The notes: a model not told the origin generated them from the letters alone. DNA of 57,329 bases from Thermithiobacillus plumbiphilus (GCF_038070005.1 NZ_JBBPCO010000016.1:1-57329); one strand, 5' to 3'; shown: positions 9,216-19,927, numbered from the stretch's first letter. Numbers and translations: made by a program.

Positions 9216-10114
9216 GCGCAACAGAGGGTCCGCGGCAGTGGCTCCAGCTCCGGCTGGAGATCGGCAAGGCAGAACAGGAGGCGCTGGAAGGCGCCCTGTT
9301 TGACTGCGGCGCCCTGGCGGTGAGTCTTGAGGACGCCGGTGACGAGCCGGTGTTCGAGGAGGGTGAGACCTGGACCCGCGGCATTCTCGTGGCCCTGTTT
9401 GATCCGGCGGAGCACCAGCAAGCCGAGGTGCTTGCCTGCCTGCGGGAAGCCATCCCCGGTTTCGAGGGCACACCGAGCTTTGAGATCCTGCAGGAACAGG
9501 ACTGGGTGGCCCTGACCCAGGCGCAGTTTCAGCCAAGGCAATTTGGCAAGCGGCTCTGGGTGCTGCCGACCTGGTCGGATGCGCCCGCCAATGCAGAGAT
9601 CCTGCTGCGCCTGGACCCGGGGCAGGCCTTCGGTACCGGCGCCCATCCGACCACCACGCTTTGCCTGGAGTGGCTGGATCAGCAGGTACAAGGTGGCGAG
9701 CTGGTCCTTGATTACGGCTGTGGCTCGGGGATTCTCGCCATTGCCGCCCTGCTCCTGGGCGCAAAAGAAGCCTTTGGGGTGGACACCGATCCGGTGGCAC
9801 TGGAAGTGGCGCGGGAAAACGCGCGCATGAATGGCGTTGAAGACCGGCTCTGGCTGGGCCTGCCGGCGGAATTCATGGCACAACATGGCAACCTGGAGCC
9901 GGACCTGCTGGTCGCCAACATCCTGGCAGGCCCCCTGCGCGAACTGGCGCCCGAACTCGCCAGCCACTGCCGCCCGGGCGGACAACTCGCGCTGTCGGGT
10001 ATCCTCGCCGAACAGGCTGACTGGGTCGCCGCCGCGTATGAAAAAAGCTTTGCCTTGGTCCCGCCCGTCCAGCAGGAAGAGTGGATCCGGCTGGAAGGAA
10101 CACGCAAGTCCTGA
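9212..10114 (+). CDS. prmA: Ribosomal protein L11 methyltransferase
   Basis: A 300-residue SAM-dependent methyltransferase that trimethylates ribosomal protein L11. The N-terminal L11-binding domain is followed by the linker and [16 protein letters not shown], the SAM motif [14 protein letters not shown] (about residue 168) and [16 protein letters not shown]. The GTG start at 9212 overlaps the accC stop, indicating translational coupling; no better start exists downstream before the conserved N-terminus. In many relatives a zinc-ribbon (DUF3426) gene and fis follow; here only a relic precedes fis. Confidence 0.95.
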   Translation: MSATEGPRQWLQLRLEIGKAEQEALEGALFDCGALAVSLEDAGDEPVFEEGETWTRGILVALFDPAEHQQAEVLACLREAIPGFEGTPSFEILQEQDWVALTQAQFQPRQFGKRLWVLPTWSDAPANAEILLRLDPGQAFGTGAHPTTTLCLEWLDQQVQGGELVLDYGCGSGILAIAALLLGAKEAFGVDTDPVALEVARENARMNGVEDRLWLGLPAEFMAQHGNLEPDLLVANILAGPLRELAPELASHCRPGGQLALSGILAEQADWVAAAYEKSFALVPPVQQEEWIRLEGTRKS

Positions 10115-10123
10115 GAGTGTCGC

Positions 10124-10179
10124 ATGGAAGTCAGTTGCCCCAGTGTCAGACGCTGTTTGCCGTTGAACTCTGGCCATGA
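10124..10179 (+). pseudogene. Frameshifted relic of a zinc-ribbon (MJ0042/DUF3426-like) protein
   Basis: Starting at ATG 10124 the codons read MEVSCP; shifting by one base they continue QCQTLFAVEL. The composite (C-P-x-C-Q-T-L-F-A-V) is the N-terminal MJ0042-type zinc-ribbon pattern that opens DUF3426 proteins, often encoded between prmA and fis. In the actual frame the protein ends after about 20 codons, and nothing recognisable follows before fis. A one-base loss plus deletion of the rest would explain it. The homology is short, so the call is tentative. Confidence 0.4.
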
Positions 10180-10317
10180 GTATCCCTGAAGATCCCGCTC
10201 CTCTGGTGAGCTCGGTCCTATATTGCTACCCTACTGGGTATGCACACCTGCTGGTGACTATCACCGGCAATTTCAGCCCTGCTTAGTTCGCCAAAGACCA
10301 GTCAGAGGCAGTCAGAC

Positions 10318-10623
10318 ATGCTCAATATCATCGAACTGTCCACCGAAGATGCGGATAACCGGACGCCCAGCCTCGCGGAATGCGTCCAGCAGGCCATCGC
10401 CCGTTATCTGGCTGATCTTGGCGAGACGACACCGAGCAATCTCTACGCCCTGACCCTGCAGGAAGTCGAGCGCCCCCTGCTGTTGGAAGTGCTGCGCCGC
10501 TGCAATGGTCATCGTGGCATGGCGGCGCAGTGGCTCGGCATCAACCGCAACACCCTGCGCAAGAAGCTGCAGGAACACGGCCTGGACGACAGCGATCTGC
10601 ATATGCCCGAGCAAATCCCCTAG
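10318..10623 (+). CDS. fis: DNA-binding protein Fis
   Basis: A 101-residue nucleoid protein that bends DNA and modulates transcription and recombination. The C-terminal helix-turn-helix is clear: LLLEVLRRCNGHRGMAAQWL then GINRNTLRKKLQEHGL, the Fis/NtrC-type HTH. The N-terminal half is slightly divergent, as usual. Followed by a GC hairpin with T-rich tail at 10682-10710 and then purH, an order common in gammaproteobacterial relatives. Confidence 0.93.
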   Translation: MLNIIELSTEDADNRTPSLAECVQQAIARYLADLGETTPSNLYALTLQEVERPLLLEVLRRCNGHRGMAAQWLGINRNTLRKKLQEHGLDDSDLHMPEQIP

Positions 10624-10681
10624 CGCCGGAACGCCGGGCCGGCTTGCCCCCCTGCCCACTTCGCAATAAACTTCCCGTTTT

Positions 10682-10710
10682 GCCCGCGCCCCTGCGGGCG
10701 TTTGCTTTTT
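10682..10710 (+). terminator. Intrinsic terminator after fis
   Basis: Stem GCCCGC (10682-10687) with GCGGGC (10694-10699), 6-base loop, followed by GTTTGCTTTTT. It lies between the fis stop and the purH ribosome site, so it may partly separate the two transcripts. Confidence 0.6.
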
Positions 10711-10722
10711 ACTGGAAGAACA

Positions 10723-12291
10723 ATGGCTGAGATCAAACGCGCGCTGATCAGCGTGTCCGACAAGACCGGCGTGGTCGAACTTGCCCGCGCCCTGCAGGGT
10801 TTCGGGGTCGAGATCCTGAGCACCGGCGGCACTGCGAAGCTGCTGAATGATGCCGGCATTCCGGTCATCGAGGTGGCCGATTACACCGGCTCGCCGGAGA
10901 TGATGGATGGCCGGCTCAAGACCCTGCACCCGAAGATCCATGGCGGCCTGCTTGGCCGGCGCGATCTGCCCGAGCACGTGGCGCAGATGGCCGAGCACGA
11001 TATCCCCAACATCGACCTGCTGGTGGTCAATCTCTATCCCTTCGAGGCCACCATCGCCAAACCGGACTGCACCCTGGCGGAAGCCATCGAGCAGATCGAC
11101 ATCGGCGGACCCACCATGCTGCGCGCGGCGGCCAAGAATCATCAGGCCGTGACCGTGGTGGTGGACGCCAGCGACTACGCGCGCGTGCTCGAGGAGATGC
11201 GCAAATCGGGTGGCGGCGTCGGCGCGGCCCTGCGCTTCGAGCTGGCGCGCAAGGTGTTTGAGCACACCGCCCATTATGACGGCGCCATCGCCAATTATCT
11301 CGGCACCATCCGCAACGATGGCAGCGCGGACAAGTTCCCGCATACCCTGAACCTGCAGTTCGAGCGGGTGCAGGCCATGCGCTACGGCGAAAATCCGCAT
11401 CAGGACGCCGCCTTCTACCGCGAGGCGTCCTACGACGGCCCAAGCATCGCCAATGCCGATCAGCGCCAGGGCAAGGAACTCTCCTACAACAACGTCGCCG
11501 ATCTCGACGCCGCCCTGGCCCTGGTGCAGGAGTTCGAGGAACCGGCCTGCGCCATCATCAAGCACGCCAATCCCTGCGGCGCGGCCACTGGCAAGGATCT
11601 TGCGGAGGCCTATGAACGCGCCTTCGCCGGCGACCCGGTGTCCGCCTTCGGCGGCATCATCGCCTTCAACCGGCCGCTCGATGGCGCCACCGCCGAGGGT
11701 TTGCTGCGACAGTTCATGGAAGCCGTGATCGCGCCCGATATCAGCCCGGAGGCCGCCGCCATCCTCGGCAGCAAGAAGAATGTGCGGGTACTGGCCAGCG
11801 GCGCCATGCGGGCAGCCGGCAGCAATGGCTGGGACTTCAAACGGGTGCGCGGCGGGATGCTGGTGCAGGAAATGGACCTGCGCCGGCTTTGTGATGCCGA
11901 CATTCAGGTCGTCACCGAACGCCAGCCGACCGCCGAGGAACTGGAAGACCTGCGCTTTGCCTGGGCGGTGGTCAAGCACGTGCGCTCCAATGCCATTGTC
12001 TACGCCAGGGGTGGTCAGACGCTAGGAATCGGCGCGGGACAGATGAGCCGGGTGGATGCCGCCCGCTTTGGCGCCCTGAAGGCCCAGGATGCCGGTCATG
12101 AACTCGCTGGCTGCGCCCTGGCTTCGGACGCCTTCTTTCCCTTCCGCGATGGCGTGGATGCCGCCGCCAAGGCCGGGGTCAAGGCCATCATCCAGCCCGG
12201 CGGCTCAATCCGCGACGAGGAAGTGATCCAGGCAGCCAACGAACACGGCATTGCCATGGTCTTTACCGGCGTTCGCCACTTCAAGCACTGA
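10723..12291 (+). CDS. purH: Bifunctional AICAR transformylase / IMP cyclohydrolase
   Basis: Catalyses the last two steps of IMP synthesis. A 522-residue protein: N-terminal MGS-like cyclohydrolase domain ([20 protein letters not shown], then [17 protein letters not shown]) and C-terminal formyltransferase domain ([40 protein letters not shown], ending [12 protein letters not shown]). ATG 10723 is chosen because GGAAGA sits just upstream and the protein start [13 protein letters not shown] matches the family. A strong terminator follows. Confidence 0.97.
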   Translation: MAEIKRALISVSDKTGVVELARALQGFGVEILSTGGTAKLLNDAGIPVIEVADYTGSPEMMDGRLKTLHPKIHGGLLGRRDLPEHVAQMAEHDIPNIDLLVVNLYPFEATIAKPDCTLAEAIEQIDIGGPTMLRAAAKNHQAVTVVVDASDYARVLEEMRKSGGGVGAALRFELARKVFEHTAHYDGAIANYLGTIRNDGSADKFPHTLNLQFERVQAMRYGENPHQDAAFYREASYDGPSIANADQRQGKELSYNNVADLDAALALVQEFEEPACAIIKHANPCGAATGKDLAEAYERAFAGDPVSAFGGIIAFNRPLDGATAEGLLRQFMEAVIAPDISPEAAAILGSKKNVRVLASGAMRAAGSNGWDFKRVRGGMLVQEMDLRRLCDADIQVVTERQPTAEELEDLRFAWAVVKHVRSNAIVYARGGQTLGIGAGQMSRVDAARFGALKAQDAGHELAGCALASDAFFPFRDGVDAAAKAGVKAIIQPGGSIRDEEVIQAANEHGIAMVFTGVRHFKH

Positions 12292-12313
12292 AATCCGATC
12301 TTTCAACTCTCTG

Positions 12314-12338
12314 CGCCCGGCCTCCGCCGGGCGTTTTT
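12314..12338 (+). terminator. Intrinsic terminator after purH
   Basis: Perfect 8-base stem CGCCCGGC (12314-12321) / GCCGGGCG (12326-12333), 4-base loop CTCC, then TTTTT. It begins 22 bases past the purH stop. Confidence 0.85.
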
Positions 12339-12446
12339 CCTGCACGTCAGCCCTGTATCCGCCACTGTCCCAAGCCGTATTTACAAGCTGGATCACGCAC
12401 GCTAAAAGTGAATGATAACGCGCATGATCTTAATGAGGATTAGTCC

Positions 12447-13043
12447 GTGCTGGAAAAGCAACCGTCCCGCAGTGAGCAAATGCTTCTTTTCGCACGTAAT
12501 TTCGTCAAGCATCCCAAGATGCTCGGCTCATTCATCCCCAGTTCGAATTTTTTGATCAACAAGATTCTCGAGCCCGTGGACTGGGCGCGCATGCGTGTGA
12601 TGGTAGAATATGGGCCCGGGGTGGGAAACATCAGCGCGGAGGTTCTCCGGCGCATGCGGCCCGATGCCCAACTGATCGTGATCGAGACCAATCCGGACTT
12701 CGTCCGCTATCTGCAGACGGCCTTCCCGGACCCACGCCTGAAGGTGGTGCATGGTTCGGCCGCGGACACGCCTGAGATTCTGGCGCGTTTTGGCCACCAG
12801 CAGGCGGATTATGTGATTTCCGGCATTCCCTTCAGCACCATGCCGCGCGAAGTGCGCGAAAACATCGTGTACACGACACATGCCGTGCTGGCGCCGGGGG
12901 GCTGCTTCCTGGTGTATCAGTTCTCGCCCAAGGTGCTGCAGGATCTTGAGCGCACCTTCGCCTGCGTGCAACGCAGTTTCGAGCCCTTCAACATCCCGCC
13001 GGCGCATCTCTTTTTCTGCGAACCAAAGACCCTGAGCGCCTGA
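12447..13043 (+). CDS. Class I SAM-dependent methyltransferase, phospholipid N-methyltransferase-like
   Basis: A 198-residue protein resembling COG3963 (PmtA-like phosphatidylethanolamine N-methyltransferases): FARNFVKHPKMLGSFIPSSN before the SAM motif VMVEYGPGVGNISAEVLRRM, acidic strand VIETNPDFVRYL, and SGIPFSTMP as motif IV. rRNA dimethyltransferases share the last feature, but the start and length favour the phospholipid group. GTG 12447 is the likely start, with GAGGA 8 bases upstream. It stands alone between the purH terminator and a convergent gene. Substrate inferred only from family. Confidence 0.75.
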   Translation: MLEKQPSRSEQMLLFARNFVKHPKMLGSFIPSSNFLINKILEPVDWARMRVMVEYGPGVGNISAEVLRRMRPDAQLIVIETNPDFVRYLQTAFPDPRLKVVHGSAADTPEILARFGHQQADYVISGIPFSTMPREVRENIVYTTHAVLAPGGCFLVYQFSPKVLQDLERTFACVQRSFEPFNIPPAHLFFCEPKTLSA

Positions 13044-13078
13044 ACGATCGTTGAGGCGCGGGCACCCTGTCCGCTCTG

Positions 13079-13504
13079 TCAGGCCCCCGGCGGCTGCTCC
13101 AGGGCCGCCAGCGCCAGCAGATATATCATCATGGCGCTGTTCTCGGCATCCGGGCTGGGCAGCACCGCGACATCATGCGCAATCACCATGTGCGCCAGCG
13201 CCCGGTGAATGTCCATCGGTTGCTGATGGAAACGGGCGGTATAGAGATCGCCCTCGATGATGTAAATCACCTTGGCATATTGTTCGCGCAGTTTCGCGAC
13301 CTTGCCCCAGATGCTCTTGTCGACCACGCTCAAAATCAGATCGGTGGATGACTTGCGCTCGATGGCCACGCCATTGGGCAATATGTAGTCCCCGACCTCC
13401 ATCTCCTCGAATGCCAGGCTCAGGCCCTCGATGGCTTCCAGGCTCTTGATGATCTTGCCGCGCTCGCGGGTATCGACACGGATGCTGAATTCAGGCGTGC
13501 TCAT
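13079..13504 (-). CDS. Stand-alone ERCC4/XPF-type nuclease domain protein
   Basis: A 141-residue protein that is essentially one ERCC4 domain. It starts with a conserved Asp strand (IRVDTRERGK, D11 and E14), then EVGDYILPNG (D39) and AIERKSSTDLILSVVDK, giving the XPF/Mus81 catalytic pattern GD-Xn-ERK-X3-D (E49, R50, K51, D55). The expected helix KLREQYAKVIYIIEGD follows. There is no helicase or helix-hairpin-helix domain, so it would need a partner or act on a small branched substrate. A GGAGAC site precedes the ATG. It lies directly downstream of thiC on the same strand, 64 bases away. The cellular role is unknown. Confidence 0.8.
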   Translation of the reverse strand: MSTPEFSIRVDTRERGKIIKSLEAIEGLSLAFEEMEVGDYILPNGVAIERKSSTDLILSVVDKSIWGKVAKLREQYAKVIYIIEGDLYTARFHQQPMDIHRALAHMVIAHDVAVLPSPDAENSAMMIYLLALAALEQPPGA

Positions 13505-13568
13505 TTTGTCTCCGATGCTGGGGGCTCCGGGGCCGCCGGGGCGGCCCTGAGCGCAGTGTGCCGCCAGA

Positions 13569-15604
<2,036 letters not shown>

Positions 15605-15638
15605 GTACCCGACAAAGTATCCAAGCGGGCGGAGGCTG

Positions 15639-16895
15639 TCAACCGCGATCAGGAAAGGGCAAGAGCTTCAGAGTCCAGGCCAGGGCGCCGCGGTTGGCGT
15701 CCACCACGGCCATGCCGTTCGCGCCCACCGCCTGCGCGGCCTGCGGCTGTGCCAGCCAGTCCTGCAAGCGTCTTTGCAGGGCCTGGGCATCCGGGACCTC
15801 GATACCGGCATCGGCCGCAAGCAGCTTGGCGCGGATCTCGCGAAAGTTGTGCATGTAGGGACCGAAGCTGACCGGCTTGCCCAGGGCCGCGGGCTCCAGC
15901 ACGTTATGCCCGCCCACGGGCACGAAGCTGCCACCCACAGTCACCACGTCGGCTGCGGCATAAAAACCGGACAGCTCGCCCAGGGTATCGCCCAGCAGCA
16001 CGGCATGATGCGATTGCGGGACCTCCTTGCGGCCATGGCGCACGAAGGACAGGCCGCGTGCTTCGATCAGCGCCGCCACGGCCTCGAAGCGCTGCGGATG
16101 GCGCGGCACCAGCACCAGCAGCAGATCCGGAAAACGGGTACGCAAGCCGTCCAGCACATCCAGAGCCAGCGCCTCCTCGCCCTCATGGGTGGAGCCGAAC
16201 ACCCAGACCTGTCGTCCGCCCCAGGCCCGGCGCAGGGCGCGGCCCTGCACGAAGGACTCGCTCTGGTCCGGCAGGTCGAACTTGAGATTGCCGGTGACGT
16301 AGACATTCCCGGCGCCCAGGGCGCGGAAACGGGCGGCATCATCCTCGCTCTGGGCGGCAATCAGGGCCAGATCCCTGAGCGCCGGGCCGATCAACTTGAT
16401 AAAGCGCCGATAGCCCTTGGACGAACGGTCCGACAAGCGCGCGTTCACCAGCGCCATCGGCACCCGCAGGCAGGCCGCCGCATGATAGAGGTTGGGCCAG
16501 ACCTCGGTCTCCATGACGATGCCGAGCAGCGGGCGGTTGCGCTTCAAAAAGCGCCTGACGGCAAAGGGCAGGTCATAGGGGGCATAGACGTGCCGCACCA
16601 AACCCTTGAGCCGCTGCTGCACGACTTCGGCGCCGGTGGGCGTGACGGTCGTCATCAGGATGGGATGCTCCGGGTAGCGCGCCCGCAGCGCCTGCACCAG
16701 CGGGACCGCCGCCAGGGACTCGCCGACGCTCACGGCATGCACCCAGATGGGTGGCTCACTGGCACGCGGCACGAAACCGAAGCGCTGCCACCAGCGGTCG
16801 CGGTAGCGGCGGTCCAGCAGCGCCCGGCCGGCAAGATAGATCAGCAGCAGGGGGGTGATCAGGCGCAGCAGCCAGGCGTAGGGGGTGCGGTTCAC
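15639..16895 (-). CDS. waaA: 3-deoxy-D-manno-octulosonic acid (Kdo) transferase
   Basis: A 418-residue membrane-anchored GT-B enzyme that adds Kdo to lipid IVA at the cytoplasmic face. One N-terminal anchor helix (LLRLITPLLLIYLAGRALL) is followed by IWVHAVSVGESLAAVPLV, MTTVTPTGAEVV, GIVMETEVWPN, VTGNLKFD, and VGGSFVPVGGHNVLEPAALG. The likely start is GTG 16895. The gene begins 14 bases after the stop of the VapC-like toxin gene on the same strand, so it may be co-transcribed with that module. Confidence 0.95.
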   Translation of the reverse strand: MNRTPYAWLLRLITPLLLIYLAGRALLDRRYRDRWWQRFGFVPRASEPPIWVHAVSVGESLAAVPLVQALRARYPEHPILMTTVTPTGAEVVQQRLKGLVRHVYAPYDLPFAVRRFLKRNRPLLGIVMETEVWPNLYHAAACLRVPMALVNARLSDRSSKGYRRFIKLIGPALRDLALIAAQSEDDAARFRALGAGNVYVTGNLKFDLPDQSESFVQGRALRRAWGGRQVWVFGSTHEGEEALALDVLDGLRTRFPDLLLVLVPRHPQRFEAVAALIEARGLSFVRHGRKEVPQSHHAVLLGDTLGELSGFYAAADVVTVGGSFVPVGGHNVLEPAALGKPVSFGPYMHNFREIRAKLLAADAGIEVPDAQALQRRLQDWLAQPQAAQAVGANGMAVVDANRGALAWTLKLLPFPDRG

Positions 16896-16909
16896 GCGGG
16901 CAAGATCAC

Positions 16910-17335
16910 TTATTCGACAAGAAAAATGGTTTCGATGCCCAAAATACTGGCCGAACGCGCGAGCTGCTCATCGGCGGTCACCAGCGGCAGGCTCTCGAAA
17001 GCCGCAGTCGCCAGATGCAAGGCATCCAGCGTACGCAGTGGCAAGTCAAAGCGCCCGATCCACTCCCGGGCCAGGCGGTAATGCGCGGAACGGAGACTCA
17101 GGCGTGAGAAGATGCCATCCTCGACATGGCGGAGGAACAAGGTCGCAATGCGTTGCGCGCCAGATGGGGTCAGAGCATGCTCCCGTACCTTGCGAGCCAG
17201 GGCGGAATGCAGCTCGACCTCCACAGCTTCGCTGATCACCCGCTGCGATTGCGCCTGCAGTATCTGTTGCACCCGCGCGCTGAGCGGTTCCGGATAGTAG
17301 TAGGGCACGAGCGCGCTGGTATCCAGATAGATCAA
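16910..17335 (-). CDS. vapC: PIN-domain ribonuclease toxin, VapC-like
   Basis: A 141-residue PIN domain: MIYLDTSALVPYYYPEP carries the first catalytic Asp (D5), SEAVEVELHSALARK the conserved Glu, LRTLDALHLATA the central Asp and LVTADEQLARSA the C-terminal Asp. Such toxins cleave tRNA or rRNA when free. Its start overlaps the antitoxin end by 4 bases (ATGA), as in paired TA operons. All four acidic positions are present, so the toxin appears functional. waaA follows immediately. Confidence 0.88.
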   Translation of the reverse strand: MIYLDTSALVPYYYPEPLSARVQQILQAQSQRVISEAVEVELHSALARKVREHALTPSGAQRIATLFLRHVEDGIFSRLSLRSAHYRLAREWIGRFDLPLRTLDALHLATAAFESLPLVTADEQLARSASILGIETIFLVE

Positions 17336-17565
17336 TAGCGCTCCTCCGCCCGATTGCGCTGCAACGCGGTCCGCAGACTTTCTCCCTGGATTTCCAGGGA
17401 TTCCCGGAAAGCACTCAGATCCGGCACTGCCGGTCGCCCGGACAGGGGTGGCAGGATGCGGGCTACGGCCTTGCCTCGTCGCGTGATGATGACCTCTTCC
17501 CCACTGGCAACCTGTTCCAGCATGGTTCGGAAATGCTCACGCGCCTCCTTGATACTGGTTTCCAT
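17332..17565 (-). CDS. Phd/YefM-family antitoxin paired with the PIN toxin
   Basis: A 77-residue protein: METSIKEAREHFRTMLEQVA, then GEEVIITRRGKAVARILPP, the Phd/YefM DNA-binding fold, followed by a charged C-terminal tail (ESLRTALQRNRAEERY) that would wrap the toxin. It precedes vapC with a 4-base overlap. AAGGAG lies upstream of the ATG. A pair of TGTACA boxes upstream is the likely self-repression site. Confidence 0.85.
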   Translation of the reverse strand: METSIKEAREHFRTMLEQVASGEEVIITRRGKAVARILPPLSGRPAVPDLSAFRESLEIQGESLRTALQRNRAEERY

Positions 17566-17577
17566 ATCAGCTCCTTA

Positions 17578-17596
17578 TGTACATATTCATTGTACA
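17578..17596. promoter_or_regulatory. Operator and -10 region of the phd-vapC operon
   Basis: Two TGTACA boxes (17578-17583 and 17591-17596), themselves palindromic and separated by 7 bases, lie 13 bases upstream of the antitoxin ATG. On the minus strand TACAAT, a good -10 hexamer, overlaps the distal box, so antitoxin binding would block RNA polymerase. No convincing -35 was found. Confidence 0.55.
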
Positions 17597-17717
17597 CCCA
17601 AGGGGCTGGACAAACCACTTATTGATAGCGCATGTGCTGCCCGCCCACCAAAGCTCATGTCCTCAGCCCGATATCAAGGTGCCATGAGGAATGGTGTATT
17701 TGACCCAGGCGGAAAGC

Positions 17718-17729
17718 TACGTTAACGTA
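17718..17729. promoter_or_regulatory. Palindromic operator of the second TA module
   Basis: Perfect 12-base palindrome TACGTTAACGTA, 35 bases upstream of the antitoxin ATG at 17765 and followed by an AT-rich stretch and AAAGGAGGT. Position and symmetry suggest the binding site of the Phd-like antitoxin. Confidence 0.5.
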
Positions 17730-17764
17730 TTCATTTACATATTTATTCACAAAAGGAGGTAAGC

Positions 17765-18046
17765 ATGAGCATCGACACCTCTGATATCGTGCCTTTCAGC
17801 CAAGTGCGCTCTCGATTGACGGAGCTTGCCGAAGCCGCAAAGTCTGGCCGGGAAAAGATCGTGACCCGCAATGGCGAGGCATACGTCGCCCTGATCGATG
17901 CCAGCCGTCTGGATTATTACCATCGGCTCGAACGAGAGCACATCCATTTACTATTACTGCAGGAAGTCAGCACCGCGTTGACGGACATACAGGCAGGGCG
18001 GCTAAGCAGCATAGAGTCGCTGCGTGCCAAATACGGGCGTGAATGA
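17765..18046 (+). CDS. Phd/YefM-family antitoxin of a RelE/ParE-like module
   Basis: A 93-residue protein with the N-terminal Phd/YefM fold (DIVPFSQVRSRLTELAEAA, then GREKIVTRNGEAYVALIDA) and a helical C-terminal half that would bind the toxin. A near-perfect AAAGGAGGT ribosome site precedes the ATG. Its TGA overlaps the toxin ATG. It is divergent from the phd-vapC module, 199 bases away, and its sequence differs enough that the two antitoxins are unlikely to be recent duplicates. Confidence 0.85.
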   Translation: MSIDTSDIVPFSQVRSRLTELAEAAKSGREKIVTRNGEAYVALIDASRLDYYHRLEREHIHLLLLQEVSTALTDIQAGRLSSIESLRAKYGRE

Positions 18047-18417
18047 TGGGAAGCCAGGTCACCATTCACGTCACCCGTAACCTGGAGACGAATCTCGAGC
18101 AAATCAGAACCTTCCTGCTTGAAAAAGACTTGCCCAAAAGGTTCGACCACCTGCTGGACCTGCTTTTTGAGCAGCTGGTACCCAATCTGGAGAGGTTTCC
18201 TAGAATGGGTCGCGACTTCCTGGCCCACGAACCGCTCTCCGTCGAGGGTCTGGCAAGGTTGCGCGGTCTGGTTGCCAGTTTTCCAGTCGATGAGATCAGG
18301 GAATACCCCTTCGACGATTATTTGCTTCTTTACGCCTTGCGCGGCCACGACCTATACCTGTTATCCCTCAAGCATCATCGCCAGTTGTCCTTCGATTTCC
18401 AGGCTTTCTGGCGCTAG
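18043..18417 (+). CDS. RelE/ParE-superfamily toxin
   Basis: A 124-residue protein partner of the preceding Phd-like antitoxin (overlapping start/stop). The central and C-terminal parts fit the RelE/ParE fold: helices LPKRFDHLLDLLFEQLVPNL, then FPRMGRDFL, strand REYPFDDYLLLYALRGHDLY and final LLSLKHHRQLSFD. Whether it attacks mRNA or gyrase cannot be read. A second ATG at 18046 is equally usable. The stop overlaps the end of hldE on the other strand by 4 bases. Confidence 0.78.
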   Translation: MMGSQVTIHVTRNLETNLEQIRTFLLEKDLPKRFDHLLDLLFEQLVPNLERFPRMGRDFLAHEPLSVEGLARLRGLVASFPVDEIREYPFDDYLLLYALRGHDLYLLSLKHHRQLSFDFQAFWR

Positions 18418-19886
18418 GCCCCTCCCCGTATTCTGCGGATGATGTCGCTGGAGCTCAGGTTTTCGAGCAAGGGTATGATCACCACCCGGCCATTCCAGTT
18501 CCGCATTTCCTGGGCACCCACGACCTGATCCTCGGCATAGTTGCCGCCCTTGACCAGAATGTCCGGTTTCAGGGCGCGAATGAGGCTGGTCGGGGTTTCC
18601 TCATCAAAGACAATGACGGCGTCCACCGAGGCGAGCGCCGCCAGCAAATGGGCCCGGTCATCCTGATGCAGGATGGGCCGCCCCTCGCCTTTCAGCGTTC
18701 GCACCCAGGTATCGCTGTTCAGCCCCACGATCAGGCGATGCCCTTCCTGCCGCGCCCGCTGCAGCAGCAGCACGTGCCCTGCATGCAGCAGATCAAAGCA
18801 GCCATTGGTGAAGACGATCCGCTCGCCTTTGGCACGCCACTCCTCCACCTGTCTTTGCAGTTGTTCCAGCGTATACAGCTTGCTCGAATGCTCGAGACTC
18901 TGCTCGACACGCAGGGCCTGGACCAGTTCCGCGCGGGTGATCGGCACCGTGCCCACCTTGCCGACCACCACGCCGGCCGCGATATTAGCCAGATGCAGGG
19001 CATCGACCCGGCCAAGCCCCGCCAGCAGGCCGGCCATGGTCGTGGAGATCAGGGTGTCGCCCGCGCCCGAGACGTCGAAGACATCCCGGGCCTGAGCCGG
19101 GACATGCACGGCGCCATCGGGCTGCAACAGGCTTGCCCCCTCCTCGCCGCGAGTCGCAATCAGAAAATCGAGCCCCAGATCCATCCTGAGGCGATCGCCG
19201 GCTTGCAGCAGCGTCTCCTTGTCCTGGACCGCAACACCGGTGATTTCCGACAGCTCCTTGAGATTGGGGGTCAGGGCCGTGGCACCCCGGTATTTGCCAT
19301 AATCCTGCCCCTTGGGGTCCACCAGCACGGGAAGGCCCCGTGCACGGGCAAGATCGATCACCTCGCGGCAGACATGCTGGCTCAGCACGCCCTTGGCATA
19401 ATCGGAGATGATCACGCCGTCTGTATTGGCCATTTGTTCTGCGATGCGGCCGAGCAGGATCGCCTCGGCGGCACTTGCAACCGGATGGCATTCTTCCTTG
19501 TCGAAGCGGATCATCTGCTGGTGGCCGCCAATGATGCGCGTCTTGGTGATGGTGGGCCGATCGTCGAGCACCACGACACCTTGGGTATTCACGCCCTCGG
19601 ATTCCAGCAGGCGGATCAGCATGCGGCGTTCCTGATCATCGCCGACATAGCCCGCGAGACTAACGCGCAGGCCCAGGCGGGCCAGATTCAAAGCGACGTT
19701 GCCCGCGCCACCGGCGGCCTCCGTCTCGCGTTTCAGCTTGACCACAGGTACCGGCGCTTCGGGTGAGATGCGTTGCACCTCGCCCCAGATATAGCGATCG
19801 AGCAGCAGATCGCCCACCACCAGTACCCGCCGGTGTTCAAAACCGCTATCGACCACCTTCAGCACGGATTCGTAATCGGCAAACAT
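18414..19886 (-). CDS. hldE: Bifunctional heptose 7-phosphate kinase / heptose 1-phosphate adenylyltransferase
   Basis: Makes ADP-heptose precursors for the LPS inner core. A 490-residue fusion: N-terminal PfkB-type kinase (VLVVGDLLLDRYIWGEV, AAGGAGNVALNLARLG, DVSGAGDTLIST) and C-terminal nucleotidyltransferase (IVFTNGCFDLLHAGHVLLL, VGLNSDTWVRTLKG, ENLSSSDIIRRI). ATG 19886 was preferred to GTG 19898 because GGGAG sits 6 bases before it. hldD is upstream on the same strand 41 bases away. Confidence 0.96.
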   Translation of the reverse strand: MFADYESVLKVVDSGFEHRRVLVVGDLLLDRYIWGEVQRISPEAPVPVVKLKRETEAAGGAGNVALNLARLGLRVSLAGYVGDDQERRMLIRLLESEGVNTQGVVVLDDRPTITKTRIIGGHQQMIRFDKEECHPVASAAEAILLGRIAEQMANTDGVIISDYAKGVLSQHVCREVIDLARARGLPVLVDPKGQDYGKYRGATALTPNLKELSEITGVAVQDKETLLQAGDRLRMDLGLDFLIATRGEEGASLLQPDGAVHVPAQARDVFDVSGAGDTLISTTMAGLLAGLGRVDALHLANIAAGVVVGKVGTVPITRAELVQALRVEQSLEHSSKLYTLEQLQRQVEEWRAKGERIVFTNGCFDLLHAGHVLLLQRARQEGHRLIVGLNSDTWVRTLKGEGRPILHQDDRAHLLAALASVDAVIVFDEETPTSLIRALKPDILVKGGNYAEDQVVGAQEMRNWNGRVVIIPLLENLSSSDIIRRIRGGA

Positions 19887-19927
19887 GTTATCTCCCACCT
19901 ACGCCGATACGGCGCCTTGCGCCAGCT

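Noticed and set aside
7293-9800. 835-codon open frame opposite accB-accC-prmA
   Set aside because: It lies wholly antisense to three certain genes, shows low-complexity His/Asp/Gly-rich content typical of GC-rich shadow frames, and has no ribosome site.
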